From Solirubrobacterales bacterium (GTDB lineage Bacteria > Actinomycetota > Thermoleophilia > Solirubrobacterales > 70-9): a DNA stretch of 40,650 nt. A program made the position numbers and the translations under genes. Below the pieces are notes generated by a model. It saw only the letters and a list, made by a program, of their open reading frames with translations, did no database searches and was not told where the DNA came from. The stretch's first letter is position 1. The number at the start of each line of letters is the position of its first letter. Positions 26,345 through 34,170 of the stretch are shown piece by piece. The stretch lies in assembly GCA_025964255.1 (NCBI GenBank), contig JAOPZF010000110.1:1-40650 (forward strand). Direction: 5' to 3'.

Positions 26345-27121
26345 GTGGCGTCCGAGGCGACGACGGAGGCCGACCTGGTCAAGGAGGCGGGCCGTCTGCT
26401 CGCGGCGGTCGCGGCGGCCGAGGTGCCGGCGCGGCTGATCGGCGGGATGGCGATCCGGTTGCTGCTCGGGGCGAGGCTCGATCCGATCTTCGAGCGGGAG
26501 ATCCTCGACCTCGACTTCGTCTGCGCCTCCGGCGCGGGCGGCCGCCTGGGGGAGGTCCTGACCCGGGCCGGATACCAGGGCGACGAACAGTTCAACGCCC
26601 TCAACGGTGCCCGGCGCCTGCTCTTCTGGGACCCCCAGCGGGGCCGTCAGATCGACGTCTTCGTCGGCCGCTTCGAGATGTGCCACGAGTTGCCGCTGGC
26701 CGAGCGGCTGGAGGTGCGCGCCGTCACTCTGCCGGCCGCCGAGCTGTTGATGACGAAGCTCCAGATCGTCGAGCTGAACCGCAAGGATCAGCGCGACGCG
26801 TTCGCGCTGCTCGACGGCGCCGAGGTAACGGGCGCCGACCGCGCGGAGGACGGCGCCGACGCGATCAACGCCGCCGGGATCGCCTCGCTGACCGCCCAGG
26901 ACTGGGGCCTGCAGCGGACCTTCGAGCTGAACCTCGAGTGCCTGCGCGGCGGGGTCGGGGAGCTGGAGCTGCCGGACCCGCGCCGGGAGGCGATCGCCGC
27001 CCGGATCGAGCGCCTGTTGGCGGCGATGGAGGAGGCCCCGAAGTCCCGCCGCTGGAAGATGCGCGCCCGGATCGGCGAGCGCAAGCAGTGGTACGAGGAG
27101 CCCGAAGAGGTACGGCGCTAG
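26345..27121 (+). CDS. Nucleotidyltransferase-like protein
   Basis: A 258-residue protein. The N-terminal half has the minimal nucleotidyltransferase pattern used by AbiEii/MNT-like proteins: RLIGGMAIRLLLG, then LDLDFVCASG (D-x-D), then QIDVFVGRFEM. TMTKLQIVELNRKDQRDAFAL-like text follows (LLMTKLQIVELNRKDQRDAF), typical of the helix after the catalytic domain. GTG 26345 starts 2 bases after the phosphoesterase stop, making it the last gene of the operon. No antitoxin-like partner precedes it, so a stand-alone enzymatic role is more likely than a toxin. Confidence 0.7.
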   Translation: MASEATTEADLVKEAGRLLAAVAAAEVPARLIGGMAIRLLLGARLDPIFEREILDLDFVCASGAGGRLGEVLTRAGYQGDEQFNALNGARRLLFWDPQRGRQIDVFVGRFEMCHELPLAERLEVRAVTLPAAELLMTKLQIVELNRKDQRDAFALLDGAEVTGADRAEDGADAINAAGIASLTAQDWGLQRTFELNLECLRGGVGELELPDPRREAIAARIERLLAAMEEAPKSRRWKMRARIGERKQWYEEPEEVRR

Positions 27122-27159
27122 CCGCGGCGCCCGGCTTTCCGCGCGAGTAGGCCGGGGGC

Positions 27160-28380
27160 TTACGGGCGCGAGTCGAGCAACTGCTCGGCGGCGCGCCCGC
27201 CGCTGCGCAGGGCGCCCTCCATCAGGCCGTGCCAGGCGCCCGCGGTGTGCTCGCCGGCGAAGAAGAGCGGGCCGATCGGCCGCTGCAGGTCGTCGTCGCG
27301 GATCGGGGAGGCGAGCGAGCGGGCCGAGTAGGAACCCCGCACCCAGGGATCCTCGTCCCAGTTGGAGAGGAGGGCGGCGGCGGGGTCGGCATCGAGGTCC
27401 AGGTCGGTTCGCAGAGACAGCGTGGCGGCGACCCAGCGCTCCGGCTGCTCGCTGCCCCCGAGCGCCTCGATCGCCGCCCGCGTCCCGGCGTAGCTGACGA
27501 GGAAAGGGGCCGGCTCGCCGTCGGCGCCGAGCTGGGTGTAAGTCCAGAAGTGGCCCGCGATCGACATCACGGCGCTCGGCGGCGCCGGGGTGAGGAGACG
27601 GATGAAGAGCTTCGAGTTCTGGCCGTAGGTGACGGCGCGCAGGGCCGATGCCGTGGCTCCCTCGAGCGGCGGGTCGAACTCGATCTCGCCGAGCGGAGCC
27701 GTCGGGATCGCGATCACGGCGGCGTCGGCGTCGAGCTCGGCGTCGTCGGTGCCGATGCTGATGCCGGCGTCCGACCAGCGGATCCGGCGCACGGGTGAGG
27801 AGAGGTGCAGGATGTCGCCGAGCTCGTCCGCCAGGGCATCGGCCAGCCGCATGTTGCCGCCCGCGAGCGTCCAGTTCGCGAAGTCGCCGAAGGTCGAGGC
27901 GGACTCCTCCACCACCGAGGCGTCGAGGTCGTCGACCGGGTGGCCGTTGGAGATCGCCACCCGGGTGCGGAGCAGCGCCGCCTGTCGCGGCGCGAGCTCG
28001 AGCGCCGCGATCGCCTCGCCGACACTCGCCGCGCCGGCCGGCGGTCCCCGGCGGATCCGCTCGAACGCCGCCTCGAGGTCGGAGTCGGAGACCGCCTCCT
28101 CGCCGATCGCGGTCCGCCGCCCATACGGCGTCCCCTTCAGGACCAGTGGGATGCCGAAGCGGGTCGCGAGGGACTGCATCACCTCGTAGTCGGGAAGGAT
28201 GAACTCGGCGCCTCGCTCGACCACGGCGCCGTCGCCGAACGGCACCGACCAGACCCTGCCACCGACCCGATCGCGTGCCTCGAGCACCGTCACCTCGGCG
28301 CCGCGGGCGCGCAGCGCGTCCGCCGCCGCCAGCCCCGCGAAGCCGGCGCCGACCACCACCACACGCTTTCCACCACCCAT
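27160..28380 (-). CDS. FAD-dependent flavin monoamine oxidase family protein
   Basis: A 406-residue oxidoreductase. The FAD-binding dinucleotide motif is at the N-terminus (VVVVGAGFAGLAAADAL, then LEARDRVGGRVWS), and the C-terminus has the amine-oxidase block IGPLFFAGEHTAGAWHGLMEGALRSG in pieces. It would oxidise an amine to an imine/aldehyde with hydrogen peroxide as by-product. ATG 28380 is chosen because the -10-like TAGTCT (28388-28393) is 7 bases upstream and the longer start would overlap the histidine kinase. Its closeness to a ureohydrolase operon, whose product is an amine, may be meaningful, but the genes converge rather than sharing a promoter. Confidence 0.87.
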   Translation of the reverse strand: MGGGKRVVVVGAGFAGLAAADALRARGAEVTVLEARDRVGGRVWSVPFGDGAVVERGAEFILPDYEVMQSLATRFGIPLVLKGTPYGRRTAIGEEAVSDSDLEAAFERIRRGPPAGAASVGEAIAALELAPRQAALLRTRVAISNGHPVDDLDASVVEESASTFGDFANWTLAGGNMRLADALADELGDILHLSSPVRRIRWSDAGISIGTDDAELDADAAVIAIPTAPLGEIEFDPPLEGATASALRAVTYGQNSKLFIRLLTPAPPSAVMSIAGHFWTYTQLGADGEPAPFLVSYAGTRAAIEALGGSEQPERWVAATLSLRTDLDLDADPAAALLSNWDEDPWVRGSYSARSLASPIRDDDLQRPIGPLFFAGEHTAGAWHGLMEGALRSGGRAAEQLLDSRP

Positions 28381-28396
28381 CGGGGCAAGACTAGGG

Positions 28397-29554
28397 TCAG
28401 GCGGCCCGGCGGGCAACCGGGGACGCGGCGGGGAGTTCCACCGTCACCCGCAGGCCGCCGTCGGCGCGGGGGATCAGGGTGAGGTTCCCATCGTGGGCCT
28501 GGGCGATGGACTTGACGATCGCCAGGCCCAGGCCGACGCCGGAGCGGTCGGTGTGGGTGCGTCCGTCCCCGCGGAGGAACGGCTCGGTGAGGGTGGAGAG
28601 TGACTCTTGGGTGAGGTGCCCGCCGGTGTTCTCGACGGTGAGCTCGACGCTGTCGGGCTGAACGGTGGTGGTGACCCAGACGGTGCCGCCGTCAGGGAGG
28701 TTGTGGACGATCGCATTGTGGATCAGGTTCGTCGCCAGCTGGAGCAGGAGGGGTTGGGAGCCGGTGGCGTGCGTTGCGTCGCCGGAGGTCTCGATCGTGA
28801 CTGTGTGCTTTTCCGCGAGGGGGAGGAGGGTCTCGGCGGCTTCTTCGACGATCAGTGAGAGGTCGAATTCTTCTCGATGGAAGGAACGTTGGTCGGCACG
28901 ACTGAGGAGTAGGAGGGCCTCGGTGAGGTCGATCGCTCTCGTGTTGACCGCGTGGAGGCGGTCGATCAGCTCGCCGTCGCCGCTGTGGTCGGGATCGCTG
29001 CGGGCCACGTCGAGGAGGGCCTGCGTCGTCGCCAACGGGGTGCGCAACTCGTGCGAGGCGTTGGCGGCGAATCGTTGCTGTTCGGCGACGTGCGCCTCGA
29101 GTCGCCCGAGGAGTCCGTCGATCGTGTCGGCCAGGTCCTTCAGCTCGTCGCGCGGGCCCGGTAGGTCGAGGCGCTCGCTCAGGTTGCGCTCGGAGATCTG
29201 CCGGGTCGTCGCGGTCATCTCCCTGAGGGGGCGGAGGACGCGGCCCGCGACCAGGTAGCCGAAGGCGATCGAGATGACGGTCATGATCGCCAGCACGATC
29301 ACCGAACGGAAGAGGCCCTGGTGGAGAGCGTCGGTGTTGCGTTCGATCGACGACGAGTACGCGCGTTCGGCCATCTCGCGTACGTGGACGCTCGGCCTGG
29401 ACCGGGCGGCGGGCAGGACGACCAGGTTGGAACCCGAGGCGCGGCGGAAGAGGACGTAGGCGATCGCCAGCAACACCGTCCCCGAGACGAGGAAGAGGCC
29501 GCCGTAGAGCGCCGTCAGGCGGAGTCGGATCGTGGGCGCGGGGAGGCGGGGCAT
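28397..29554 (-). CDS. Sensor histidine kinase
   Basis: A 385-residue membrane kinase. Transmembrane segments at about 13-35 and 83-104 enclose a short extracytoplasmic loop, followed by HAMP (about 105-157), the phosphoacceptor His168 in ASHELRTPL, and the ATPase domain with NLIHNAIVHN (N box), VENTG (G1, replacing DNG) and SGVGLGLAIVKSI (G2). Start ATG 29554 is 2 bases after the stop of the response regulator, so the pair is one operon. The small sensor loop suggests sensing of a membrane or envelope signal. The amine oxidase gene follows with its own putative promoter. Confidence 0.93.
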   Translation of the reverse strand: MPRLPAPTIRLRLTALYGGLFLVSGTVLLAIAYVLFRRASGSNLVVLPAARSRPSVHVREMAERAYSSSIERNTDALHQGLFRSVIVLAIMTVISIAFGYLVAGRVLRPLREMTATTRQISERNLSERLDLPGPRDELKDLADTIDGLLGRLEAHVAEQQRFAANASHELRTPLATTQALLDVARSDPDHSGDGELIDRLHAVNTRAIDLTEALLLLSRADQRSFHREEFDLSLIVEEAAETLLPLAEKHTVTIETSGDATHATGSQPLLLQLATNLIHNAIVHNLPDGGTVWVTTTVQPDSVELTVENTGGHLTQESLSTLTEPFLRGDGRTHTDRSGVGLGLAIVKSIAQAHDGNLTLIPRADGGLRVTVELPAASPVARRAA

Positions 29555-29556
29555 CG

Positions 29557-30225
29557 TCAGTCCGCCGGGGCTTCGATGCGGTAGCCGACGCCGGGGACGG
29601 TGCCGATGACCGCGGGCTCGCCGAGGCGCTTCCGCAGTCCCGAGACGGTGATGCGGACCGCGTTGGTGAACGGGTCGGCGTTCTCGTCCCAGGCCCGCTC
29701 GAGCAGCTCCTCGGCGCTGACCACTCCGCCTTCGGCGCCGACCAGCACCTCGAGCACGGCGAACTGCTTGCGGGTGAGGGCGACGTAGCGGCCGTCGCGG
29801 AAGACCTCGCGCCGGAACGGGTCGAGGCGCAGGCCGGCGATCTCCCGCACCGGCGGCCGGTTGTGGGCGCGGCGGCGGTCGAGCGCGCGGAGGCGCAGCG
29901 CCAGCTCCTGCAGCTCGAAGGGCTTGGTCAGGTAGTCGTCGGCGCCGAGCTCGAACCCCGAGGCCTTGTCGTCGAGCCGGTCGGCGGCGGTGAGCATGAG
30001 GATCGGCATGCCGCTGCCGGAGGCGACGATGCGGCGGGCGATCTCGTCGCCGGAGGGGCCGGGGATGTCGCGGTCGAGGACGGCGATGTCGTAGGCGTTG
30101 ACGCTCAGCAATCCGAGCGCGGTGTCGCCGTCGCCGGCGATGTCGGCGGCGATCGCTTCGAGGCGGAGACCATCGCGAATGGCCTCCGCCAGATACGGCT
30201 CGTCCTCGACGATCAGCACGCGCAT
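29557..30225 (-). CDS. OmpR/PhoB-type response regulator
   Basis: A 222-residue regulator. The receiver has EDE at 7-9, phosphoacceptor Asp51 in VLDRDIPG, Thr79 and Lys101 in LTKPFEL. The winged-helix output domain follows (FAVLEVLVGAEGGVVSAEELLERAW, ending VRITVSGLRKRLGEP...GVGYRIE). VLDRDIPG is typical of the CutR-like group. GGGAGG is 9 bases before the ATG; a longer open frame upstream is a shadow. It is cotranscribed with the histidine kinase, and divergent from a D-Ala-D-Ala carboxypeptidase 88 bases away, a possible target. Confidence 0.93.
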   Translation of the reverse strand: MRVLIVEDEPYLAEAIRDGLRLEAIAADIAGDGDTALGLLSVNAYDIAVLDRDIPGPSGDEIARRIVASGSGMPILMLTAADRLDDKASGFELGADDYLTKPFELQELALRLRALDRRRAHNRPPVREIAGLRLDPFRREVFRDGRYVALTRKQFAVLEVLVGAEGGVVSAEELLERAWDENADPFTNAVRITVSGLRKRLGEPAVIGTVPGVGYRIEAPAD

Positions 30226-30312
30226 GCTCTTGATCCTCCCTGGCCGAGCATATTGTCGGCGTATCGAAAAGCCCTTACGTGGGGGCAACGCCAGGGCGCG
30301 CAGGGTGGGGGC

Positions 30313-31275
30313 GTGGCCTATGGCGAACCGGCACCGAGAGCGACCTACCGCGTCCATCGCACGCGTCGCGGCCGTCCACGGCTGCTCGGCGCGATCGTCG
30401 TCCTCGCCCTTGTCGCTACGCCGTTCGCGGTCGCCCACCACTTACTGAGCGGCTCGGGCGCGGCGCCCCTCGGCAAGGTGCGCTTGCCCCACGGCGCCGG
30501 CGGCGTGGCCTCGTCAACGGGCGAATGGCCGTCGCAGGGACAGGCGGCGATCGTGATCGGCAACGGCCGGCCGGAGGTGAGCCCGGACGAGGAGCCGGCC
30601 CCGATCGCCAGCCTGGCGAAGGTGATGACCGCCTACCTGACGCTCGAGCGCTACCCGCTGAGCGGGGCGGGCGGCGGGTTCACGATGACCGTCACCGCGG
30701 CCCAGGCGCAGGCTGTCGCCGAGGAAGCCGATGAGGGACAGTCGGTCGTCGCGGTCGAGGCGGGCGAGCGGCTGACCGAGCGCCGGCTGCTCGAGGCGTT
30801 GCTGATCCCCTCCGGCAACAACATCGCCCGCATGCTGGCGGCGCAGGTGGCCGGGAGCGAAGGCGCCTTCGTCGACGCGATGAACGAAGCAGCCGGCGCG
30901 CTCGGGATGGACGCGACGACCTACACCGACCCCAGCGGCTTCGACCCGGGCACGGTCTCGACCGCCGCCGACCAGCTGCGCGTCTTCCGGCGCGCGATGC
31001 ACTTCGCCGCCTTCCGTCACATCGTCTCGATGGGCAGCGTCACCCTGCCGGTCGCCGGCACGCTCACCAACTTCAACCCGCTGCTCGATGAGGGCTACGC
31101 CGGCAAGACCGGATCGGACTCGGCGGCGGGCGGGTGTCTCGCGTTCTTCACCCCGGTGACGGTCGGCGGGCAGCGAGCGACCGCGGTCGGCGTGGTGATG
31201 GGGCAGGGGGAGGGCAGCGACACGTCGGCGCTCCTCGCCGCCGCCGGCGAAGCGGCCGAGCGGCTGACGCCTTGA
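30313..31275 (+). CDS. D-alanyl-D-alanine carboxypeptidase family protein
   Basis: A penicillin-binding-like serine peptidase of about 320 residues that trims peptidoglycan stem peptides. Active-site motifs are SLAK (100-103), SGN (167-169) and KTG (265-267) in GYAGKTGSD. An N-terminal basic stretch (HRTRRGRPRL) and one hydrophobic segment (LLGAIVVLALVATPFAVA) place it outside the membrane. The start is uncertain: the frame is open well upstream, and GTG 30313 is chosen as the first start giving an ordinary signal-anchor. It is divergent from the two-component system. Confidence 0.87.
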   Translation: MAYGEPAPRATYRVHRTRRGRPRLLGAIVVLALVATPFAVAHHLLSGSGAAPLGKVRLPHGAGGVASSTGEWPSQGQAAIVIGNGRPEVSPDEEPAPIASLAKVMTAYLTLERYPLSGAGGGFTMTVTAAQAQAVAEEADEGQSVVAVEAGERLTERRLLEALLIPSGNNIARMLAAQVAGSEGAFVDAMNEAAGALGMDATTYTDPSGFDPGTVSTAADQLRVFRRAMHFAAFRHIVSMGSVTLPVAGTLTNFNPLLDEGYAGKTGSDSAAGGCLAFFTPVTVGGQRATAVGVVMGQGEGSDTSALLAAAGEAAERLTP

Positions 31276-31312
31276 TGGTGATTTCGTCGAGATCGTCTTC
31301 TACGATGACGCC

Positions 31313-31864
31313 ATGCTGATCGTCTCGATGGGCGTCTCGGTCGACGGGTTCATCAAGGACCGCGACGGCGGGTTCGACTGGGCTCCTCCCGACGAGGAGC
31401 AGTTCCGCTTCCACATCGATCAGGTGCGCGAGCTCGGCGCCTGTCTGCTGGGCCGCAACCTCTACGAATCGATGGTGGTCTGGGAGACGGACCCGGCGAT
31501 GCGCGCCGAGAAGGACCAGGCCGAGTTCGCCGATGTCTGGTCGGCGATCCCGAAGGTCGTCTTCAGCCACGCCCTCGAGACGGTCGAGGGCAACGCCCGG
31601 CTCGCCACGGGCACCTTGGCGGAGGAGGTCGCCACCGCGCTCGCAGCCAACGAGAAGGACGTCGAGATCGGCGGCGCCGGCCTCGCCGGGCAGGCGGTCG
31701 AACTGGGCCTGGTCGACGAGTTCCGCATCTTCCGCTACCCGGTCATCGTCGGCGGCGGCACCCCGCTCATCCCCCCGGTCCCCGACCAGATCGACCTGGA
31801 GCTGATCGACACCAAAACCTTCAACTCACGCGTGATCTTCGAGCGCTACGGCCGCGCCGCATAA
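31313..31864 (+). CDS. Dihydrofolate reductase family protein (RibD C-terminal-like)
   Basis: A 183-residue protein. MLIVSMGVSVDGFIKDRDGGFDW and LGRNLYESM fit the N-terminal part of the DHFR/RibD-C fold, and EIGGAGLAGQAVELGLVDEFRIFRYPVIVGGGTPLI (in pieces) is its conserved second half. These proteins bind NADPH; most are of unknown substrate. TACGAT 6 bases before the ATG and no Shine-Dalgarno suggest a leaderless message. Its 3' end overlaps the DedA pseudogene on the other strand by 44 bases. Confidence 0.88.
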   Translation: MLIVSMGVSVDGFIKDRDGGFDWAPPDEEQFRFHIDQVRELGACLLGRNLYESMVVWETDPAMRAEKDQAEFADVWSAIPKVVFSHALETVEGNARLATGTLAEEVATALAANEKDVEIGGAGLAGQAVELGLVDEFRIFRYPVIVGGGTPLIPPVPDQIDLELIDTKTFNSRVIFERYGRAA

Positions 31865-32378
31865 CGATGAAGAGCGCGGCCGAGGCCGCGACGCCGAGGG
31901 CCGCGATCGTCACCCATCTGCCGACGTCGTCGTAGGCCGAGATGAGGGACGGGCCGACGAAAAACGCGCCGAGCCCGATGGTCAGCGTCCACATCGGCCC
32001 GAGAGGGCGCTACCGGCGATGAAGGGCCGGGCCGGGAGCTCGTTGATGCCCGCCAGCCAGCCGGGGCCGAAGTAGGAGGCGAGGAACGCGCGGCGCTGGA
32101 CGAGGCCCTCGCTGCGAAGGAGGAGGCGGGTGCGGCAGGCGAGCATCGGCCCGGGCCAGAGGAGCAGGCGACGGCCGCCGGTCCGTCCGAGCCAGTAGGC
32201 GGCGAGGCTGCCGGCAAATGTGCCGAGGAACGCGATCACAAGTATCGGCGCGATCCCGTCCTCACCGCGCGGCGGCGAACGTCCCGGCACTGACAAGCGC
32301 CGCCTCACCCGGCCCCGAGACCGCGATCCAGGTCGCCACCACCGCGGCAAAGAGGCTGATGTAGGCAAGCAGGCTCAT
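31821..32378 (-). pseudogene. DedA/SNARE-associated membrane protein, two frameshifts
   Basis: Three frames join into one DedA-like protein. From ATG 32378: MSLLAYISLFAAVVATWIAV then SGPGEAALVSAGTFAAAR, which hits TGA. One base later, the next frame reads GEDGIAPILVIAFLGTFAGS then LAAYWLGRTGGRRLL and FGPGWLAGINELPARPFIAGSAL. A second shift near 31999 leads to MWTLTIGLGAFFVGPSLISAYDD to a stop at 31821. The GE, YWLGR and G-x-LPARPFIAG elements are family hallmarks. Two independent shifts indicate a decayed gene, unless the assembly is in error. Confidence 0.7.
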
Positions 32379-32427
32379 CTCTTGATTGTGCCTACCTTCC
32401 GACCCCGGCTCGGTAGCATCTGATCCC

Positions 32428-32646
32428 ATGGCTACGCGCACCGACAGCCCGCTTCTTGCCCCCGGCAACGACGCCGAGTGGGCGAAGATCAACGAGGAAG
32501 AGGCGTGCCAGGAAGCGGAATTCGCCGCCTCGATGTCGATGGACGAGCGCGTCACCCTCGGCCAGCAGCTCTCCCAGCAAGCGGTCTCCGTCCTCGTCTC
32601 CTCGGTCAAGGCCGGCCATGCCCCGAGACGAGCTCTCTGGTCCTGA
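32428..32646 (+). CDS. Small hypothetical protein
   Basis: A 72-residue, acidic, helical protein (NDAEWAKINEEEACQEAEF, then SMSMDERVTLGQQLSQQAVSVL). TAGCAT lies 8 bases before the ATG, in leaderless fashion. The pattern 'MDERVTLGQQLS' recalls short antitoxin-like or nucleotidyltransferase-partner proteins, but this is weak. A 35-codon frame overlaps its end. Confidence 0.5.
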   Translation: MATRTDSPLLAPGNDAEWAKINEEEACQEAEFAASMSMDERVTLGQQLSQQAVSVLVSSVKAGHAPRRALWS

Positions 32647-32725
32647 TCTCGACGGGGTAATCGCCGACGCAAACGCGGTCGGTGAGCTGCCGATCGACCC
32701 GATCCCGGGGCTCGACGCCGTCTGA
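32618..32725 (+). CDS. Very small ORF overlapping the preceding gene
   Basis: Thirty-five codons from ATG 32618 (MPRDELSGPDLDGVIADANA...), starting inside the end of the upstream gene in another frame. It could be the frameshifted C-terminus of that gene rather than a gene of its own. There is no ribosome binding site. Confidence 0.2.
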   Translation: MPRDELSGPDLDGVIADANAVGELPIDPIPGLDAV

Positions 32726-32734
32726 CTCCGGACC

Positions 32735-33376
32735 TCAGCGGATGATCGGGCCGCTGTCGGGCTCGGGGGCGTCCTCGAAGGAGCCGGTGACGGGGGCGCC
32801 GTTGGGGACGTAGGTGAGGAGCTGGACGCCGGTGGCGGTCGTCGATGCCTGGTCGAGGCGGTATTTGGTGGGAGGGACGGGGCCTTCGAAGAGGCGGGCG
32901 CCGGAGCGGAGGGCGACGGGGAAGACCAGGAGGTGGTGGCGGTCGATCAGGCCCGCGGCTAGGAGGGACTGGGTGAGGATGATGCTGCCGTGGATCTGCA
33001 GCTCGCGCCCGGGTTGGCGCTTCAGCTCGGCGATCGCCTCGATCGGGTCGCCCTCGATCAGGGAGGCGCCGGGCCAGGAGAGGTCGGTCAGGGTGGTGGA
33101 GACGACGTGCTTCGGGAGGCTGTTGAGGGCCGCGCCGATCGGGTTCGCCGGGTCGGCGTGGGGCCAGTAGGCGGCGAAGATCTCGTAGGTCTTGCGGCCG
33201 AGGAGGAAGGCGTCGGCGCGTTCGAAGTTCTCGCGCACGGACTTCGCCCCGTCGTCTTCGAAGTAGGGCATCACCCAGCCGCCCAGGTCGAAGCCGCCAC
33301 TGGTGTCCTCCTCAGGCCCACCCGGCCCCTGGGTCACTCCATCGAGGCTGATCATCGTCGTCGCGGTCAGTTCCAT
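32735..33376 (-). CDS. Dihydrofolate reductase family protein
   Basis: A 213-residue protein with MISLDGVTQGPGG, LLGRKTYEIFAAYWP, LQIHGSIILTQSLLAAGLIDRHHLLVFPVALRSGARLF (in pieces), the standard layout of the RibD-C/DHFR-like family. ATG 33376 has GAAGGAG about 6 bases upstream. It is of a different subgroup from the family member at 31313, so it is not a recent duplicate. Its substrate is unknown. Confidence 0.88.
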   Translation of the reverse strand: MELTATTMISLDGVTQGPGGPEEDTSGGFDLGGWVMPYFEDDGAKSVRENFERADAFLLGRKTYEIFAAYWPHADPANPIGAALNSLPKHVVSTTLTDLSWPGASLIEGDPIEAIAELKRQPGRELQIHGSIILTQSLLAAGLIDRHHLLVFPVALRSGARLFEGPVPPTKYRLDQASTTATGVQLLTYVPNGAPVTGSFEDAPEPDSGPIIR

Positions 33377-33574
33377 CGTCTTCTCCTTCGTCGATTCGCT
33401 TACACCAAGACGACGAACGGCGACGGAACTAATCGACACGGCGATTCCGAGTGTGGAACTAGGCGTCGTCGACCGAGATCAGGCCGTGCTTGGCGGCGAA
33501 CAGGCCGGCCATCGCGCCCGCGCCGGCAGGCGCAGGCCGCGACCTCGCGATCGGTGAGGGTGCCGTCGCTGTCG

Positions 33575-34114
33575 TTACGGCGCAGCGGCGCGCTCGGCCC
33601 AGGCGGTGCGGGAGGGCTCGTAGACGGCGTGATCTCCGAGGGGCGTCGGGACCGTGTCGACGTGGACCGCGCCGAGCAGCTCCTCGACGGCGGCGCGGGT
33701 GCGGGCGTTGTCGACACCGATGCGCAGCTGGACGGTCTCGTAGGCGGTGAAGGCGTGGTCGAAGAGGAGGCCCTTGACCTCCGTGTAGTCCTCGCTCCCC
33801 CAGTAGGGCCGGGCGAGGAAGGTGTGGTCGACGAGGATGCTGTTCCCGTCCTCGTGGGCCTCCTCGAAGCGGGAGCTGCCGATGACCTCGCCGTCCGTGT
33901 TGGTGACCACCCGCCCGCCGCCCGAGGCGAGCGCGTCGGCGAAGTACCCCTTGACCTTCTCCGGGGTCGCGCGATCGGCCTCCGGATGCTCCGCCCAGAT
34001 CAGCGGATCGCCCGCGACCGCGACGAACGCGTCGTGGTCGGAGGCCGCCAGGGGACGGAGTCGAACTTCGATCCTTCGAGGGTCGGCTGGCGGTCGAAGC
34101 TCACGCGGCGACAC
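33575..34114 (-). CDS. GNAT family N-acetyltransferase (RimJ/RimL-like)
   Basis: A 179-residue acetyltransferase. VRLRPLAASDHDAFVAVAGDPLIWAEHPEAD is the N-terminal strand and helices, VIGSSRFEE with VDHTFLARPYWGSEDYTEVKGLLFDHAF carries the acetyl-CoA-binding core, and VQLRIGVDNARTRAAVEELLGA follows the RimJ pattern (N-x-R/S). The start is probably GTG 34114, with GGAG too close to be a normal site, so the N-terminus is provisional. Acceptor unknown. It is divergent from the quinone oxidoreductase. Confidence 0.85.
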   Translation of the reverse strand: MSPRELRPPADPRRIEVRLRPLAASDHDAFVAVAGDPLIWAEHPEADRATPEKVKGYFADALASGGGRVVTNTDGEVIGSSRFEEAHEDGNSILVDHTFLARPYWGSEDYTEVKGLLFDHAFTAYETVQLRIGVDNARTRAAVEELLGAVHVDTVPTPLGDHAVYEPSRTAWAERAAAP

Positions 34115-34156
34115 TCCATGCCGCGGCGGCGATTCAAGCCGGCATGCCGAGATGTC

Positions 34157-34162
34157 TAGGTT
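34157..34162 (+). promoter_or_regulatory. -10 box (TAGGTT) of the quinone oxidoreductase gene
   Basis: TAGGTT stands 8 bases before ATG 34171; TTCAAG (34133-34138), 18 bases further upstream, is a fair -35. No Shine-Dalgarno is present, which decides for ATG 34171 over an upstream in-frame start. Confidence 0.45.
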
Positions 34163-34170
34163 TCCGACAC

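Noticed and set aside
33459-33535. Possible C-terminal gene remnant (AGLFAAKHGLISVDDA then stop) on the minus strand, beside an EF-hand-like DSDGTLTDREVA in another frame
   Set aside because: Codon bias looks genuine but the pieces are too short and in different frames to name a gene.
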